Counted from the first letter of the stretch, positions 1 through 8,789 are shown. The stretch: 64,000 nt of DNA from Selenomonas sp. AE3005 (GCF_000686945.1 NZ_JMME01000005.1:62001-126000); one strand, 5' to 3'. Notes: generated by a model from the letters alone, not told the origin. Numbers and translations are program-made.

Positions 1-1
1 C

Positions 2-814
2 GACCTGGTAAAAGCCAGTGCCATCTCCCGGCAGACCTATGATACGCAGGCATCAACAGTAAATGCTTATCAGGCAGCAGCTGATGCAGCTAATGCCCTG
101 TACATTAAAGCCCGTCAGGATTTGGCGGACACCACGATTTATGCTCCGATGAGCGGGCAGCTGGCTGTCGATGATGTGGCTGTGGGTACTTTTGTTACCG
201 CCGGTAATACCAATCTGGTGACCATTGGTTCCTCCAATCCCGTTTATGCCAAGTTTAATATTTCGGAAACGGATTATCTCAGCTATATGGGCGCTTTGAT
301 GCAGGGGGGCAATCAGGTAAAACCCATAGTTACCATAACTATGTCTGACGGAACACAGTATCCGCTGGAAGGTGAGATTGTAGAATCTGACCGTGCCCTG
401 TCGGAAAATACCGGTACGCTGACGGTTAAGGCTTTGTTTAACAATCCCAACGGTCTGCTGATGCCGGGTATGTTCGCGCGTGTCCGCCTGTCCGGACAGA
501 CCATTCCCAATGCCATTCTGGTGCCGCAGCGTGCTGTGCAGCAGCTCCTGGGTAAATCCTTTGTCATGGTGGTCAATGGTGACGGCAAGTCCGAGGCTCG
601 CAATGTAACACTGGGCAGCAAGGTTGGCAGCTACTACGTGATTAAAGATGGTCTTACTACGGCTGACGTGGTGGTAGTAGAAGGCCTGTCCAATCTGCAG
701 GAAGGTGTCGCCCTCAATGTTACCATGGTAACGGCTGACGACATGGGTTTCTCGCTGATTACTGATATGAGCAAGTTCAACTCCAATGCGATTGCTGGTT
801 CTTCAAATAAATAA
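2..814 (+). CDS. RND efflux periplasmic adaptor (membrane-fusion protein), 5' end cut by window
   Basis: The frame is open from base 2, so the gene begins before the window; 270 residues are visible. The sequence ADTTIYAPMSG, followed by a beta-rich stretch (GTFVTAGNTNLVTIG, then NPVYAKFNISETD), is the lipoyl/barrel-sandwich part of AcrA/MexA-type adaptors. The end of the alpha-helical hairpin (KASAISRQTYDTQ) lies just before it. The C-terminal part (GLLMPGMFARVRLSG, then ILVPQRAV) is the beta-barrel and membrane-proximal domain. Adaptors of this family bridge an inner-membrane RND pump and an outer-membrane channel. A GGAGG and 12 bases separate it from the pump gene, so the two are one operon. 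The N-terminal lipid or signal anchor cannot be seen. Confidence 0.93.
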   Translation, partial: DLVKASAISRQTYDTQASTVNAYQAAADAANALYIKARQDLADTTIYAPMSGQLAVDDVAVGTFVTAGNTNLVTIGSSNPVYAKFNISETDYLSYMGALMQGGNQVKPIVTITMSDGTQYPLEGEIVESDRALSENTGTLTVKALFNNPNGLLMPGMFARVRLSGQTIPNAILVPQRAVQQLLGKSFVMVVNGDGKSEARNVTLGSKVGSYYVIKDGLTTADVVVVEGLSNLQEGVALNVTMVTADDMGFSLITDMSKFNSNAIAGSSNK

Positions 815-826
815 GGAGGCGGCGAT

Positions 827-3800
827 TTGTCTAAGTTCTTTATTCACCGCCCGATATTTGCCATTGTAATCTCGATTATCATCGTGATTGTGGGCATTTT
901 GGCTGCTTTCCAGCTGCCAATCGCCCAGTATCCGCAGATTTCGCCCCCAACGGTATCAGTAGGTACGTCCTACACCGGGGCCAGCGCCTCCGTTATCAAT
1001 GATACGGTGGCACAGATAATCGAGCAGCAGGTCAATGGTACCCAGGGCATGGATTATATGAGTTCCAACTCGGACGACAGCGGCCGTTACAGCCTGTCTG
1101 TAGTCTTTGAGACGGGAACTGATGGCGATATGGACGCCGTAAAGGTGCAGAATAACGTCGCCATCGCCAACGCCAGCCTGCCTTCCGATGTACAGCAGGT
1201 GGGTGTTACCACTAAAAAATCTTCTAACGACATGGCGTACATGTTGTCCATTTATTCACCGGATGGCACTTATGACCGCGCCTTTATGAAAAACTACGCT
1301 GATATTTATCTGCTCGATGAACTTAAGCGTGTGTCCGGCGTTGGTGATGTGCAGATTTTCGGTTCCGACTACGCTATGCGTATTTGGCTGAATCCGGATA
1401 AACTTGCAGAGCTGGGCTTGACAGTTGCCGATGTAACATCGGCCATCAAGGAACAGAATGTACAGGCACCGGCCGGTACTGTCGGTGCTATGCCGGTAGC
1501 TAACGGTCAGGAAAAGCAGTACACCGGTAAAATCGCCGGCCGTCTGGTTACGCCGGAAGAATTCGGCAATATCGTCCTGCGTTCCGATAAAGGTAAATTC
1601 GTTCGTCTTAAGGACGTGGCCCGCGTGGAAACCGGGGAAAAATCCAGTTCGATTATTTCCAAGTTTAACGGCTATCCCTCTGTAGGTTTCGGTGTCAATC
1701 TGACAAGTGATGCCAATGCTATGCAGACGGTAGCAGGTGTGCGTGAAGTGCTCGAAAAGGCCAAACCGACCTTGCCGCCGAAACTTGAGATGGCCCAGAT
1801 TTTTGACTCCACGAATTATATCAATGCGTCTATTAAGGAAGTAGTGGAAACTTTCCTGGAAGCCCTCTTGCTGGTGGTACTCGTTATCTTCCTGTTCCTC
1901 CAGAGCTGGCGGGCAACGCTGATTCCGCTGCTGGCCGTGCCGGTATCCCTTATTGGTACTATGGCGGCTTTCGTGGTGCTGGGGTTCTCCATCAACACAC
2001 TGACACTGTTCGCCATGGTTTTGGCTATCGGCCTGGTTGTCGATGATGCTATCGTTGTTATCGAAAATGTCGAAAAGCACATGGAAGAAGGTCTGACTCC
2101 GGTTGATGCGACTGAACGCGCCATGGCCGAAGTGCAGGGGCCGGTTGTGGCTATCGCCTTCGTACTGGCAGCTGTGTTTGTGCCGGTAGCTTTCCTGGGC
2201 GGCATGACCGGTATTCTCTACCGTCAGTTCGCTCTGACCATTGCCGTGTCTATGGCTCTCTCGGCCTTTGTGGCCCTGACTCTGACGCCGGCCTTGTGTG
2301 CCATGATTTTGAAACGCCATGAGGCTAAAGACGATGAAGGCGTTCTCGGTCAGTTCTTCGTGAAGTTCAACGATTGGTTTGAACGTACGAAACGCGGTTA
2401 TATGGGCATTGTGGCCAAGTTTATCCGCCGTACGCGTCTGGCAATTCTCTTTATGATAATCGTCTGCATTATCTCCGCAGCGCTTTACAAAGTATTGCCG
2501 TCGACCTTCGTGCCTGACGAGGACCAGGGGTATCTCTTTACGGTAGTACAGCTGCCGGAAGGTACGTCTATGAATGTCACCCAGAAAACCATTGATAAGG
2601 TAGCCACGGCCGCCAAAGAGGTTAAAGGCGTGGAAAATGTCATGGCTATCACCGGTTTTGATATTTTGGGCGGCGGTGCCAAGCCCAGCGCCGGTCTGGT
2701 AGTTCTGGGTATGAAAGACTGGTCACAGCGCAGTGGTGCTGAATCTGTCGGCGCTGCTGTAGGCACCATGTTCGGTATTGGTGCCAAACTTGCTCCGGAG
2801 GCCACGGTTATCGCCATGAATCCGCCGGCTTTGCCCGGTCTTGGTTCTGTAGGCGGCTGGAGCCTGCAGCTGCAGGATATGTCTGGTCATACGGACCAGG
2901 AACTGGCTGACATTACCGGTAAAATCGTAGCGGCTGCCAACCAGCGGCCGGAGCTCAAAGGTGTGCGTACGACCTTTAAGATGACGGCGCCGACCTATGA
3001 ATACGATATTGACCGTGAAAAGGTCAAACAGCTCGGCGTCAGCATGTCCGATGTGTTCACGGCCATGCAGGTGAACTTCGGTGGCGCGCAGGTCAATGAC
3101 TTCAACCAGTTCGGCCGTACCTACAAGGTAATGCTGCAGTCTGATATGAGTTACCGCAGTGAAACGGACGGCATGAAGTTTGTCTATGTGAAGAGCTCTA
3201 CTGGCACGATGGTGCCTTTGGACACTCTCTTAAAACCCCGTGTAAGTTCCGGCCCGACTTCGATTTCCCGTTTCAACGGTGCCCGGGCGATAAATATTCA
3301 GGGCAGCGCCGGGGAAGGTTATTCCTCCGGTCAGGCCATGGCCGCCATCAAGGAAGTTGTAGAGCAGAACGCTCCGAACGGTTTCAATATTGAATGGTCC
3401 GGCCAGAGCCGTGAAGAGGCCAAGGCCTCCAGTTCGACCTTGCAGGTGCTGGCGCTGGCACTCGTATTCGTATTCCTGTGCCTGGCAGCTCTTTATGAAA
3501 GCTGGAGCGTTCCCTTTGCCGTCCTGCTGACGGTGCCGACAGGCATCATGGGCGCATTGCTTTCCGAGTATGGCCTGGGCCTGCTGGAAGGTCTGTTCGG
3601 CATTAAAAATGCCGGCCTGCAGAACAGCGTTTACATGCAGATTGGTATCATCATGATTATCGGTCTGGCAGCTAAGAACGCTATTCTCATTGTTGAGTTC
3701 GCCAAGGTACGTGTGGACAGGGGCATGGAACCGGTCAAAGCAGCTATTGAGGCTGCCGGCCTGCGCCTGCGTCCTATCCTCATGACGTCCTTTGCTTTCA

Positions 3801-4009
3801 TCATCGGCTGTCTGCCGTTGGCGATTGCTACTGGTGCCGGTGCGGCTGCCCGTAACGGCATGGGCGTGGCCGTTGTCGGCGGTATGCTCTTTGCCACGGC
3901 TTTGGGTATTTTCCTGATTCCTGTGTTCTTCGTAGCCATGGAATGGATTGCCGCGAAACTTGGTATATTCAAACAGCAGAAGAAGAAAACTTCTGCCGAT
4001 TACATGTAA
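827..4009 (+). CDS. RND-family multidrug efflux transporter (HAE1/AcrB type)
   Basis: A 1060-residue inner-membrane pump of normal length for the hydrophobe/amphiphile efflux family. It starts at TTG 8 bases after GGAGG (MSKFFIHRPIFA). The first membrane helix is followed by the porter-domain signature LPIAQYPQISPPTVSV. The proton-relay aspartates are visible as VDDAIVVIENVEKHM (about D406 and D407) in the fourth helix. Both 12-helix halves and the two large periplasmic loops are intact. AcrB-like pumps work as proton-driven trimers with the adaptor encoded upstream and an outer-membrane channel. No TolC-like gene follows, so the channel must come from elsewhere. Substrate is unknown. A strong terminator lies directly downstream. 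Confidence 0.96.
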   Translation: MSKFFIHRPIFAIVISIIIVIVGILAAFQLPIAQYPQISPPTVSVGTSYTGASASVINDTVAQIIEQQVNGTQGMDYMSSNSDDSGRYSLSVVFETGTDGDMDAVKVQNNVAIANASLPSDVQQVGVTTKKSSNDMAYMLSIYSPDGTYDRAFMKNYADIYLLDELKRVSGVGDVQIFGSDYAMRIWLNPDKLAELGLTVADVTSAIKEQNVQAPAGTVGAMPVANGQEKQYTGKIAGRLVTPEEFGNIVLRSDKGKFVRLKDVARVETGEKSSSIISKFNGYPSVGFGVNLTSDANAMQTVAGVREVLEKAKPTLPPKLEMAQIFDSTNYINASIKEVVETFLEALLLVVLVIFLFLQSWRATLIPLLAVPVSLIGTMAAFVVLGFSINTLTLFAMVLAIGLVVDDAIVVIENVEKHMEEGLTPVDATERAMAEVQGPVVAIAFVLAAVFVPVAFLGGMTGILYRQFALTIAVSMALSAFVALTLTPALCAMILKRHEAKDDEGVLGQFFVKFNDWFERTKRGYMGIVAKFIRRTRLAILFMIIVCIISAALYKVLPSTFVPDEDQGYLFTVVQLPEGTSMNVTQKTIDKVATAAKEVKGVENVMAITGFDILGGGAKPSAGLVVLGMKDWSQRSGAESVGAAVGTMFGIGAKLAPEATVIAMNPPALPGLGSVGGWSLQLQDMSGHTDQELADITGKIVAAANQRPELKGVRTTFKMTAPTYEYDIDREKVKQLGVSMSDVFTAMQVNFGGAQVNDFNQFGRTYKVMLQSDMSYRSETDGMKFVYVKSSTGTMVPLDTLLKPRVSSGPTSISRFNGARAINIQGSAGEGYSSGQAMAAIKEVVEQNAPNGFNIEWSGQSREEAKASSSTLQVLALALVFVFLCLAALYESWSVPFAVLLTVPTGIMGALLSEYGLGLLEGLFGIKNAGLQNSVYMQIGIIMIIGLAAKNAILIVEFAKVRVDRGMEPVKAAIEAAGLRLRPILMTSFAFIIGCLPLAIATGAGAAARNGMGVAVVGGMLFATALGIFLIPVFFVAMEWIAAKLGIFKQQKKKTSADYM

Positions 4010-4031
4010 ATATTTGCTATGCTAAGCGTAA

Positions 4032-4073
4032 AGAGGGCGGCTGACTGGTCAAATGACCAGTCAGCCGCCCTCT
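4032..4073. terminator. Bidirectional terminator between convergent genes
   Basis: A near-perfect inverted repeat of 19-20 bp (left arm from 4032, right arm ending 4073) with a 2-4 base loop separates the RND gene (+) from the convergent gene ending at 4078 (-). No clear T-run follows on either side, but the length of the stem and the convergent context support termination in both directions. Confidence 0.8.
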
Positions 4074-4077
4074 GTTG

Positions 4078-5505
4078 TCAGGACAGGAAAACGGATGTAA
4101 CTTTACTGGTATCGATAAGGTTATGGCTCTGGACGTAATCATTCCAGCCAGCCTGCAAGGCAGACAGTTCATTGGTATCATTTTCGGTCAGGGCATCCGT
4201 GGGCTTTGTATGGTCAAAGATGCCATGAGAAGTATCGGTGACGGGGGCACTCCTGTCGTCTACATGGGCCAGCCGCTGATGGAAGTCTATATCGAAACTG
4301 TCCTCAGGGGCACGGCTGTCCAAAACATCCCGGGCAGTTTTGACTTTATGCTGATTTTCCTCATTCTGCTTGCCGGTCATCTTATCCAACATTTCGGCAG
4401 TCTGCTCAAACTGCTGGCGCAGATTATCCAGATAACTGGTATCCGTTTGGACAGTTTCCTGGGTTTTCTTTTTGTTCGGTTCCACATTTAGGGCGTTGTT
4501 TTTCTTTTTATAGGCTTTGGCGATGGCGGCCTCCACATCCTCCTGATATTTTTTGTCTTTAATGTCCAGCTCACCGCCGCCCTGAACATAACGTACCATT
4601 TTCTCTATCTGGGTCAGCAGGGGATTTTTATCGGGGTTATCACCAGTAATAACGCCAAAAGCAGTTTTTATATCCTCAAAGAATTTATCATCTGTACCGA
4701 AGTTTTTGGCGTAATCATTCAGCTGGCTGGCCAATTGGCCAAAGAGGCCGCCGGAAATTTCTTTGGAATTTTCCAGCACGGTATCTCCGGCTTGGGCATA
4801 AGTCATCACGGTAACATTATTGTCTTTGAGAACATCGTAAGCTTCTGAATAGCTGGTGTATGGTTTCAAAATATCGCTGATGGTGTCACTGATGTTCTGT
4901 TTCAGGGTGTTTTGCAGTTTATCCGTAACAGTCTGCACATCGGCGGCTTTGCTTATTGCGGTGTTTTCCTTCAGGCCCTCTGCAAAAGTCCAAGTGTAGT
5001 GCTGGCTTTTTATGGTAGTGATGTTGGGGCGGGTCAGCTTGCCGTTGGCATCAAGGTTTAATTTTATATTACCGATATAGCCAGGGCGATTGTTTTGGGA
5101 TAATCGGTCAAGCTCTGCCCGGATGGCTTTTTCTTCCGGGGTAAGCTCCTTTTTCAGCAAAGGGGTAAGGTCAACCACTTCTATCTTGCCATCGAGATTG
5201 TCCAGCGTGGCATTAGCAGGCTTAACCATGCCTGTTCTGGGGCGCGACAAAATCTCATCTATCCCTGCCTGCAATTCGGCCAGTTCATCTTCCAGACTCT
5301 GGTCAGCACGGTGGGGCAGATAGGCCGTTGACCCGCGTTCAATCCAATGGCTTTTATAGCTTTCCTTCGCCCCGCTCAGTTCCACCTGATACGCAGGGGA
5401 GTCCTGCTGCGCAGACGTTTCCTGCTGATGCTGCACAGCCTTGGCGGTATCTATGGCGGCACTTACATTTATATTGCTGCCGTCTGCTGCTCGTCCGATA
5501 AGCAT
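4078..5505 (-). CDS. Unknown protein, 475 residues, hydrophilic
   Basis: I do not recognise a family. The start is set at the ATG at 5505 because AGGAGGGA lies 5 bases upstream; an earlier in-frame ATG has no such site. The protein begins MLIGRAADGSNINVSAA and has no signal peptide or membrane segment. It is rich in charged residues, with likely coiled-coil stretches (for example DELAELQAGIDEIL and LRQQFEQTAEMLDKM). A YQVELSG segment lies near residue 50. Short motifs of this type occur in several uncharacterised Firmicute proteins, but that resemblance is weak. It is transcribed towards the efflux genes and away from the Asp/Tyr-rich gene. It appears intact. Function is unknown. Confidence 0.75.
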   Translation of the reverse strand: MLIGRAADGSNINVSAAIDTAKAVQHQQETSAQQDSPAYQVELSGAKESYKSHWIERGSTAYLPHRADQSLEDELAELQAGIDEILSRPRTGMVKPANATLDNLDGKIEVVDLTPLLKKELTPEEKAIRAELDRLSQNNRPGYIGNIKLNLDANGKLTRPNITTIKSQHYTWTFAEGLKENTAISKAADVQTVTDKLQNTLKQNISDTISDILKPYTSYSEAYDVLKDNNVTVMTYAQAGDTVLENSKEISGGLFGQLASQLNDYAKNFGTDDKFFEDIKTAFGVITGDNPDKNPLLTQIEKMVRYVQGGGELDIKDKKYQEDVEAAIAKAYKKKNNALNVEPNKKKTQETVQTDTSYLDNLRQQFEQTAEMLDKMTGKQNEENQHKVKTARDVLDSRAPEDSFDIDFHQRLAHVDDRSAPVTDTSHGIFDHTKPTDALTENDTNELSALQAGWNDYVQSHNLIDTSKVTSVFLS

Positions 5506-5634
5506 GCTAATCCCTCCTATAAGAACGCACTTAGCCAAATATATCCCAATATATTATCGGCAGGAAAGGGAGTGTTCTTAAGTTATATCTGGCAATTTGT
5601 ATGTGCTGAGATACTGGAAACTTTTGCAGGAAAC

Positions 5635-5662
5635 TTGCTGATGAAAAGAGAAACCTTATAGT
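5635..5662 (+). promoter_or_regulatory. Candidate promoter for the Asp/Tyr-rich protein gene
   Basis: TTGCTG at 5635-5640 and TATAGT at 5657-5662, 16 bases apart, lie 27 bases before the start at 5689 in the 183-bp region between divergent genes. The -35 box matches only partly. Confidence 0.45.
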
Positions 5663-5688
5663 ATAGAGAGAATGCAGGGGGCGTAAAC

Positions 5689-6237
5689 ATGGGAACAATA
5701 GCACTAATCGGTATCGGAATTTTTTTAGGCTGGGTGATATTTGGGGCAAATCATCGTAATGACGGTGCGGAGAAAGAGCCGAAGGTGGTACAGAAATCCT
5801 TGACTGGTCAACATGACAGTCAAATAAGCAGACCTCAGGCAACAGGAGCTGTCCGTCCTGCCCGGCCGCTGCCACGTGGGCAGGAGTGCAGGGCAAATGA
5901 CCATACCCTGCGCAATATCGCGGGCGGTATGGTGGCTGGAACAATCCTGGGGCACATGTTGACCGGCAATCATAAGAGCGAGGCGCATGAAACTATAAAT
6001 AACAACATATATAATGAGTACAATGACCACGACTATGATGACTGGGAGGACAGAGATTACAATTACGATTACGATGTGGACCATGATGACGATTATGAGC
6101 ATGATGACTATAACGATTATGACAGCTATGATGATAGCTATGACGACAGCGATGATTACCATGATGACGGCTATGACAGTTATGACAGCGGTTCCGACTG
6201 GGGCAGCGATACCTATGACGATGGCGGTGACTGGTAA
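5689..6237 (+). CDS. Membrane-anchored protein with Asp/Tyr/His-rich tail
   Basis: A 182-residue protein with a good Shine-Dalgarno site (AGGGGG) before ATG. Residues 3-19 (TIALIGIGIFLGWVIFG) form one membrane helix. A short hydrophilic linker follows, then a second weakly hydrophobic glycine-rich patch near residues 70-84 (IAGGMVAGTILGHML). From about residue 107 to the end the chain is almost wholly Asp, Tyr, His, Ser and Gly, made of loosely repeated DxxYD units. Such tails are usually disordered; binding of divalent metal is possible but is inference. I know no family for it. The repeated GAT/TAT codons make the opposite strand look like a hydrophobic open frame, which is an artefact. Confidence 0.7.
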   Translation: MGTIALIGIGIFLGWVIFGANHRNDGAEKEPKVVQKSLTGQHDSQISRPQATGAVRPARPLPRGQECRANDHTLRNIAGGMVAGTILGHMLTGNHKSEAHETINNNIYNEYNDHDYDDWEDRDYNYDYDVDHDDDYEHDDYNDYDSYDDSYDDSDDYHDDGYDSYDSGSDWGSDTYDDGGDW

Positions 6238-6267
6238 ATAATGTGCATACGTAAATATTATTTTATA

Positions 6268-6311
6268 TTGACACCGTGTCAGTTATATTTTATAATAATG
6301 ACACGGTGTCA
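6268..6311 (+). promoter_or_regulatory. Consensus promoter flanked by two 13-bp operator palindromes
   Basis: TTGACA (6268-6273), 17 bases, TATAAT (6291-6296): a perfect sigma-A consensus. TGACACCGTGTCA (6269-6281) overlaps the -35 box and its exact reverse complement lies at 6299-6311, just past the -10 box. Each is itself palindromic around a central base, and their centres are 30 bp apart, about three helical turns, so two dimers would sit on the same face. This is typical of TetR-family operators. It reads into the esterase gene at 6409. No TetR gene is in the window. Confidence 0.8.
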
Positions 6312-6313
6312 AT

Positions 6314-6394
6314 ACTGATTCCAAACGTCTGGAAACGCTGGCTGACAAAGTTGAAGTTTCCACTATTCGTGAATGGGAAAAGAAGATGGAGTAA
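6314..6394 (+). pseudogene. C-terminal remnant of an unidentified gene
   Basis: An open frame without a usable start encodes DSKRLETLADKVEVSTIREW plus a few residues and ends at TAA 6392-6394. The codon pattern is coding-like and the peptide looks like the tail of a soluble protein. It starts immediately after the operator pair, so a gene that was once under that promoter has probably been deleted apart from its end. Its identity cannot be told. Confidence 0.4.
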
Positions 6395-6408
6395 GGAGAG
6401 AAAAGGAA

Positions 6409-7419
6409 ATGAAAACTAACATAAAAGGACGGTTAGCGCGGCTGCTCGCGGCAGGGATTTTCAGCGCCTGGCTTACGGCCGCCGGCATGACGGCTTGGGC
6501 GGCTCCGGCATGGAGCCTGCCTGATTCCGGTCTGCAGTTGGACGCTGCGGCCAAGCAGGCCTATGTGCAGGAGAAGATGGGGAAAATCTTCCGGCCGGCA
6601 GCTAATACGCCAACGGCAGTAAAACCTTTTACGGCACCGGATGGCTGGCAGTATGAAAGCTATGACATAGGCAGCTGCAACGTCGAAAAGCTGGTAAATC
6701 CGCAGGCAAAAACTAATAGAGTGGTTTTGCAGCTGCATGGCGGCGGTTATATCAACGGGCTGGGGAACGGTCATCGCGCCCTGGGCGTAAAGCAGATGGT
6801 ACTGACAAATGCCCGTAAGGCCTATCTGGTAGATTACCGCACGGCACCTGCGCATACTTATCCTGCTGCTCTGGATGACGCTGTTCAGGCCTATGAAGAT
6901 ATTTTGGCGCAGGGCAATGCGCCGCAGGATATTGTGGTATTTGGCGATTCGGCCGGCGGCAACCTTGCCTTAGCTTTATCCCTCTACTTGCGTGAACATA
7001 ACAAACCGCAGCCGGGGGCCTTGATTCTTATCTCTCCCTGGACGACTTTTGAGACAAATCTCCCTTCACGGAAGAATAATGCTGACCGCGATTTGATTCT
7101 TGGGAAAATCAATCCGCGCATGTATAACGAAGTGGCCAAGCCTTCCTATGGCAAGGGCTTAGCGGCTAAAGATGCGCGCATATCTCCGCTGTATGCCAAT
7201 TTGCAGGGCTTGCCGCCTATGTTGATTCAGGCTGGCGGCTATGAAATGTTTTTGGACGAAAGCGTTGCCTTGGCGAAAAAGGCGGCTGCCGACGGTACGG
7301 TTGTGACCTTGACTGTTTACCCGGGCATGTCGCATGACTTTGCCCTGCTTTTGCCGGAGCTAAAGGATAGCATTGATTCCTTTAAGGAAATCCGGGATTT
7401 TGTGAACCTTCATTTGTAA
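6409..7419 (+). CDS. Secreted alpha/beta-hydrolase (HSL-type esterase)
   Basis: The start is placed at ATG 6409 because AAGGAGA precedes it and it gives a clean signal peptide (positive MKTNIKGRLAR, hydrophobic core, TAWAA cleavage near residue 32). The 336-residue protein carries the hormone-sensitive-lipase oxyanion motif HGGGY (residues 110-114) and the nucleophile motif GDSAG (Ser181). The acid is probably Asp283 (FLDES) and the base His309 (GMSHDF). It therefore hydrolyses short-chain esters or acylated substrates outside the inner membrane; the natural substrate is unknown. The promoter with paired palindromes about 100 bases upstream implies control by a TetR-like repressor, possibly responding to the substrate. 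Confidence 0.88.
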   Translation: MKTNIKGRLARLLAAGIFSAWLTAAGMTAWAAPAWSLPDSGLQLDAAAKQAYVQEKMGKIFRPAANTPTAVKPFTAPDGWQYESYDIGSCNVEKLVNPQAKTNRVVLQLHGGGYINGLGNGHRALGVKQMVLTNARKAYLVDYRTAPAHTYPAALDDAVQAYEDILAQGNAPQDIVVFGDSAGGNLALALSLYLREHNKPQPGALILISPWTTFETNLPSRKNNADRDLILGKINPRMYNEVAKPSYGKGLAAKDARISPLYANLQGLPPMLIQAGGYEMFLDESVALAKKAAADGTVVTLTVYPGMSHDFALLLPELKDSIDSFKEIRDFVNLHL

Positions 7420-7638
7420 ATGTATAAGCAAAGAGCCAGTGATAACGGCAGGTATCTACGGCCATGTAGCGGCCATGTAGCGGCCATGTCCGGCTGGTTA
7501 AAATTCAGCAGAATGGTAAATGGCAGTGTTGTCAGCGATGAGCATGCCGTAAAGGTGGATTATCCCTTCGGTGAGCAGGCTGATAAAATGTATTTCAATT
7601 ATGAGAAGATTGCGCAGTGGTTAAAAGATAAGAAATAA
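7420..7638 (+). CDS. Short unrecognised ORF, possibly a gene remnant
   Basis: The frame starts with an ATG right after the esterase stop and has no ribosome-binding site of its own. Its second half (from WLKFSRMVNG to the end, IAQWLKDKK) is amphipathic and reads like the C-terminus of a folded protein, while the first part is low-complexity. That first part contains three perfect tandem copies of an 11-bp unit (GGCCATGTAGC-like, 7460-7492). Gain or loss of one unit would shift the frame. An inner ATG at 7486 would give about 50 residues. Either this is a decayed gene end or a small real protein; I favour a remnant. Confidence 0.3.
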   Translation: MYKQRASDNGRYLRPCSGHVAAMSGWLKFSRMVNGSVVSDEHAVKVDYPFGEQADKMYFNYEKIAQWLKDKK

Positions 7639-7662
7639 CAGCCATACGTTTTCAATTTCGGC

Positions 7663-7713
7663 AGAAGAAACCCGTGACAGGCTCAAAGATGGCCTGCACG
7701 GGATTCTTTTTTG
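7663..7713 (+). terminator. Rho-independent terminator upstream of birA
   Basis: Arms AGAAACCCGTGACAGGC and GCCTGCACGGGATTCT pair with few mismatches around a short loop and are followed by TTTTTTG. Confidence 0.85.
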
Positions 7714-7715
7714 TT

Positions 7716-7745
7716 TCGACAAAACGGGAACAATGGTGTTATAAT
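7716..7745 (+). promoter_or_regulatory. Candidate birA promoter
   Basis: TCGACA at 7716-7721 and TATAAT at 7740-7745 are 18 bases apart and lie 38 bases before the chosen birA start. Confidence 0.5.
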
Positions 7746-7782
7746 CGTATAGTGTAAAATAAAGCAATCCGGAGGGGTGGCC

Positions 7783-8769
7783 TTGCGTAACAAAATTTTG
7801 CAGATACTGCGTCAAAGCGGTAATAAATATATGTCCGGCGAAGAAATGGCCGAAAAATTGGGTGTGTCCCGGGCTGCGGTCTGGAAACATATCAAGGAAA
7901 TGCGCAGTCAGGGCTATAACATAGAAAGTCTGGCGCGCAATGGCTACATTTTGCGCGAGGCACCTGACGCCATGCTGTCTGGTGAGATTAGCAATGGGCT
8001 GGAAACTAAAACCATCGGCTGCAGGATTATTTGTCATGAAGAGATAGATTCCACCAATAACGCAGCCAAGCGCCTGGCCAGAGAAGGGGCCGCAGAAGGT
8101 ACAGTAGTAGTGGCCGAGAGCCAGACCGGCGGCAAGGGACGACTGGAACGGCAGTTCTTTTCGCCTAAGGGCAAGGGTATTTGGTTTTCGGTTGTTTTGC
8201 GGCCGAAGTTTTTGCCGCAGGAGGCACCCAAGTGCACGCTGCTGGCGGCAGTAGCCGTAGCCCGGGCCATGACGGAATTCGGCCTTAAGCCGGGGATAAA
8301 ATGGCCTAATGACCTGCTTTATGATAATAAAAAGCTCGTGGGGATTCTCACGGAAATGAGTGCTGAAATGGACGGTATCAATTATATCGTCATCGGTACT
8401 GGTATAAATGTAAATATTGCCCCGGAAGAATTTCCGGAGGAATTGCGCAGCGTGGCTACGTCCCTGTCACAGATGAAGGGCGAAAACCTGCCACGGGTGA
8501 AGTTCTTTCAGGCGGTGCTCAGGGCGCTTGATGATTTATACGCCAAGGTGCAGGTAGAAGGCTTTGCACCGGTGCTTAAGGAGTGGCGGCAGTACAGTAT
8601 CACCCTGGGGCAGGAGGTCAAAGTCATTGGCGTCCGGGACGGTGAAGTATATTATGGCAAGGCCGTAGATATTGACGACGAGGGAGCGCTGCTGGTGGAT
8701 ACAGCAGCAGGCCGTCAGCGCGTATTGGCCGGGGATGTATCAATAAGACCAAAAAATGGTAAATGGTAA
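7783..8769 (+). CDS. birA: Biotin-protein ligase and biotin operon repressor
   Basis: Residues 1-60 form a winged helix-turn-helix (KYMSGEEMAEKLGVSRAAVWKHI). The ligase domain follows, with SQTGGKGRLERQF as the adenylate-binding loop, KWPNDLLYDNKKLVGILTE and a C-terminal SH3-like part, 328 residues in all. It activates biotin with ATP and attaches it to carboxylase carrier domains. With its DNA-binding domain it also represses biotin genes when biotin is plentiful. TTG 7783 is preferred over the GTG at 7777 because GGAGGGG (7771-7777) overlaps the GTG but is well spaced for the TTG. A matching operator is seen upstream of bioA at 23974-24005. Confidence 0.95.
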   Translation: MRNKILQILRQSGNKYMSGEEMAEKLGVSRAAVWKHIKEMRSQGYNIESLARNGYILREAPDAMLSGEISNGLETKTIGCRIICHEEIDSTNNAAKRLAREGAAEGTVVVAESQTGGKGRLERQFFSPKGKGIWFSVVLRPKFLPQEAPKCTLLAAVAVARAMTEFGLKPGIKWPNDLLYDNKKLVGILTEMSAEMDGINYIVIGTGINVNIAPEEFPEELRSVATSLSQMKGENLPRVKFFQAVLRALDDLYAKVQVEGFAPVLKEWRQYSITLGQEVKVIGVRDGEVYYGKAVDIDDEGALLVDTAAGRQRVLAGDVSIRPKNGKW

Positions 8770-8789
8770 TATAGCAGGAGGACAATAAT

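Noticed and set aside
5725-6162. Hydrophobic minus-strand open frame rich in Ile and Val
   Set aside because: It is the complement of the Asp/Tyr codon repeats of the plus-strand gene; GAT and TAT read back as ATC and ATA.
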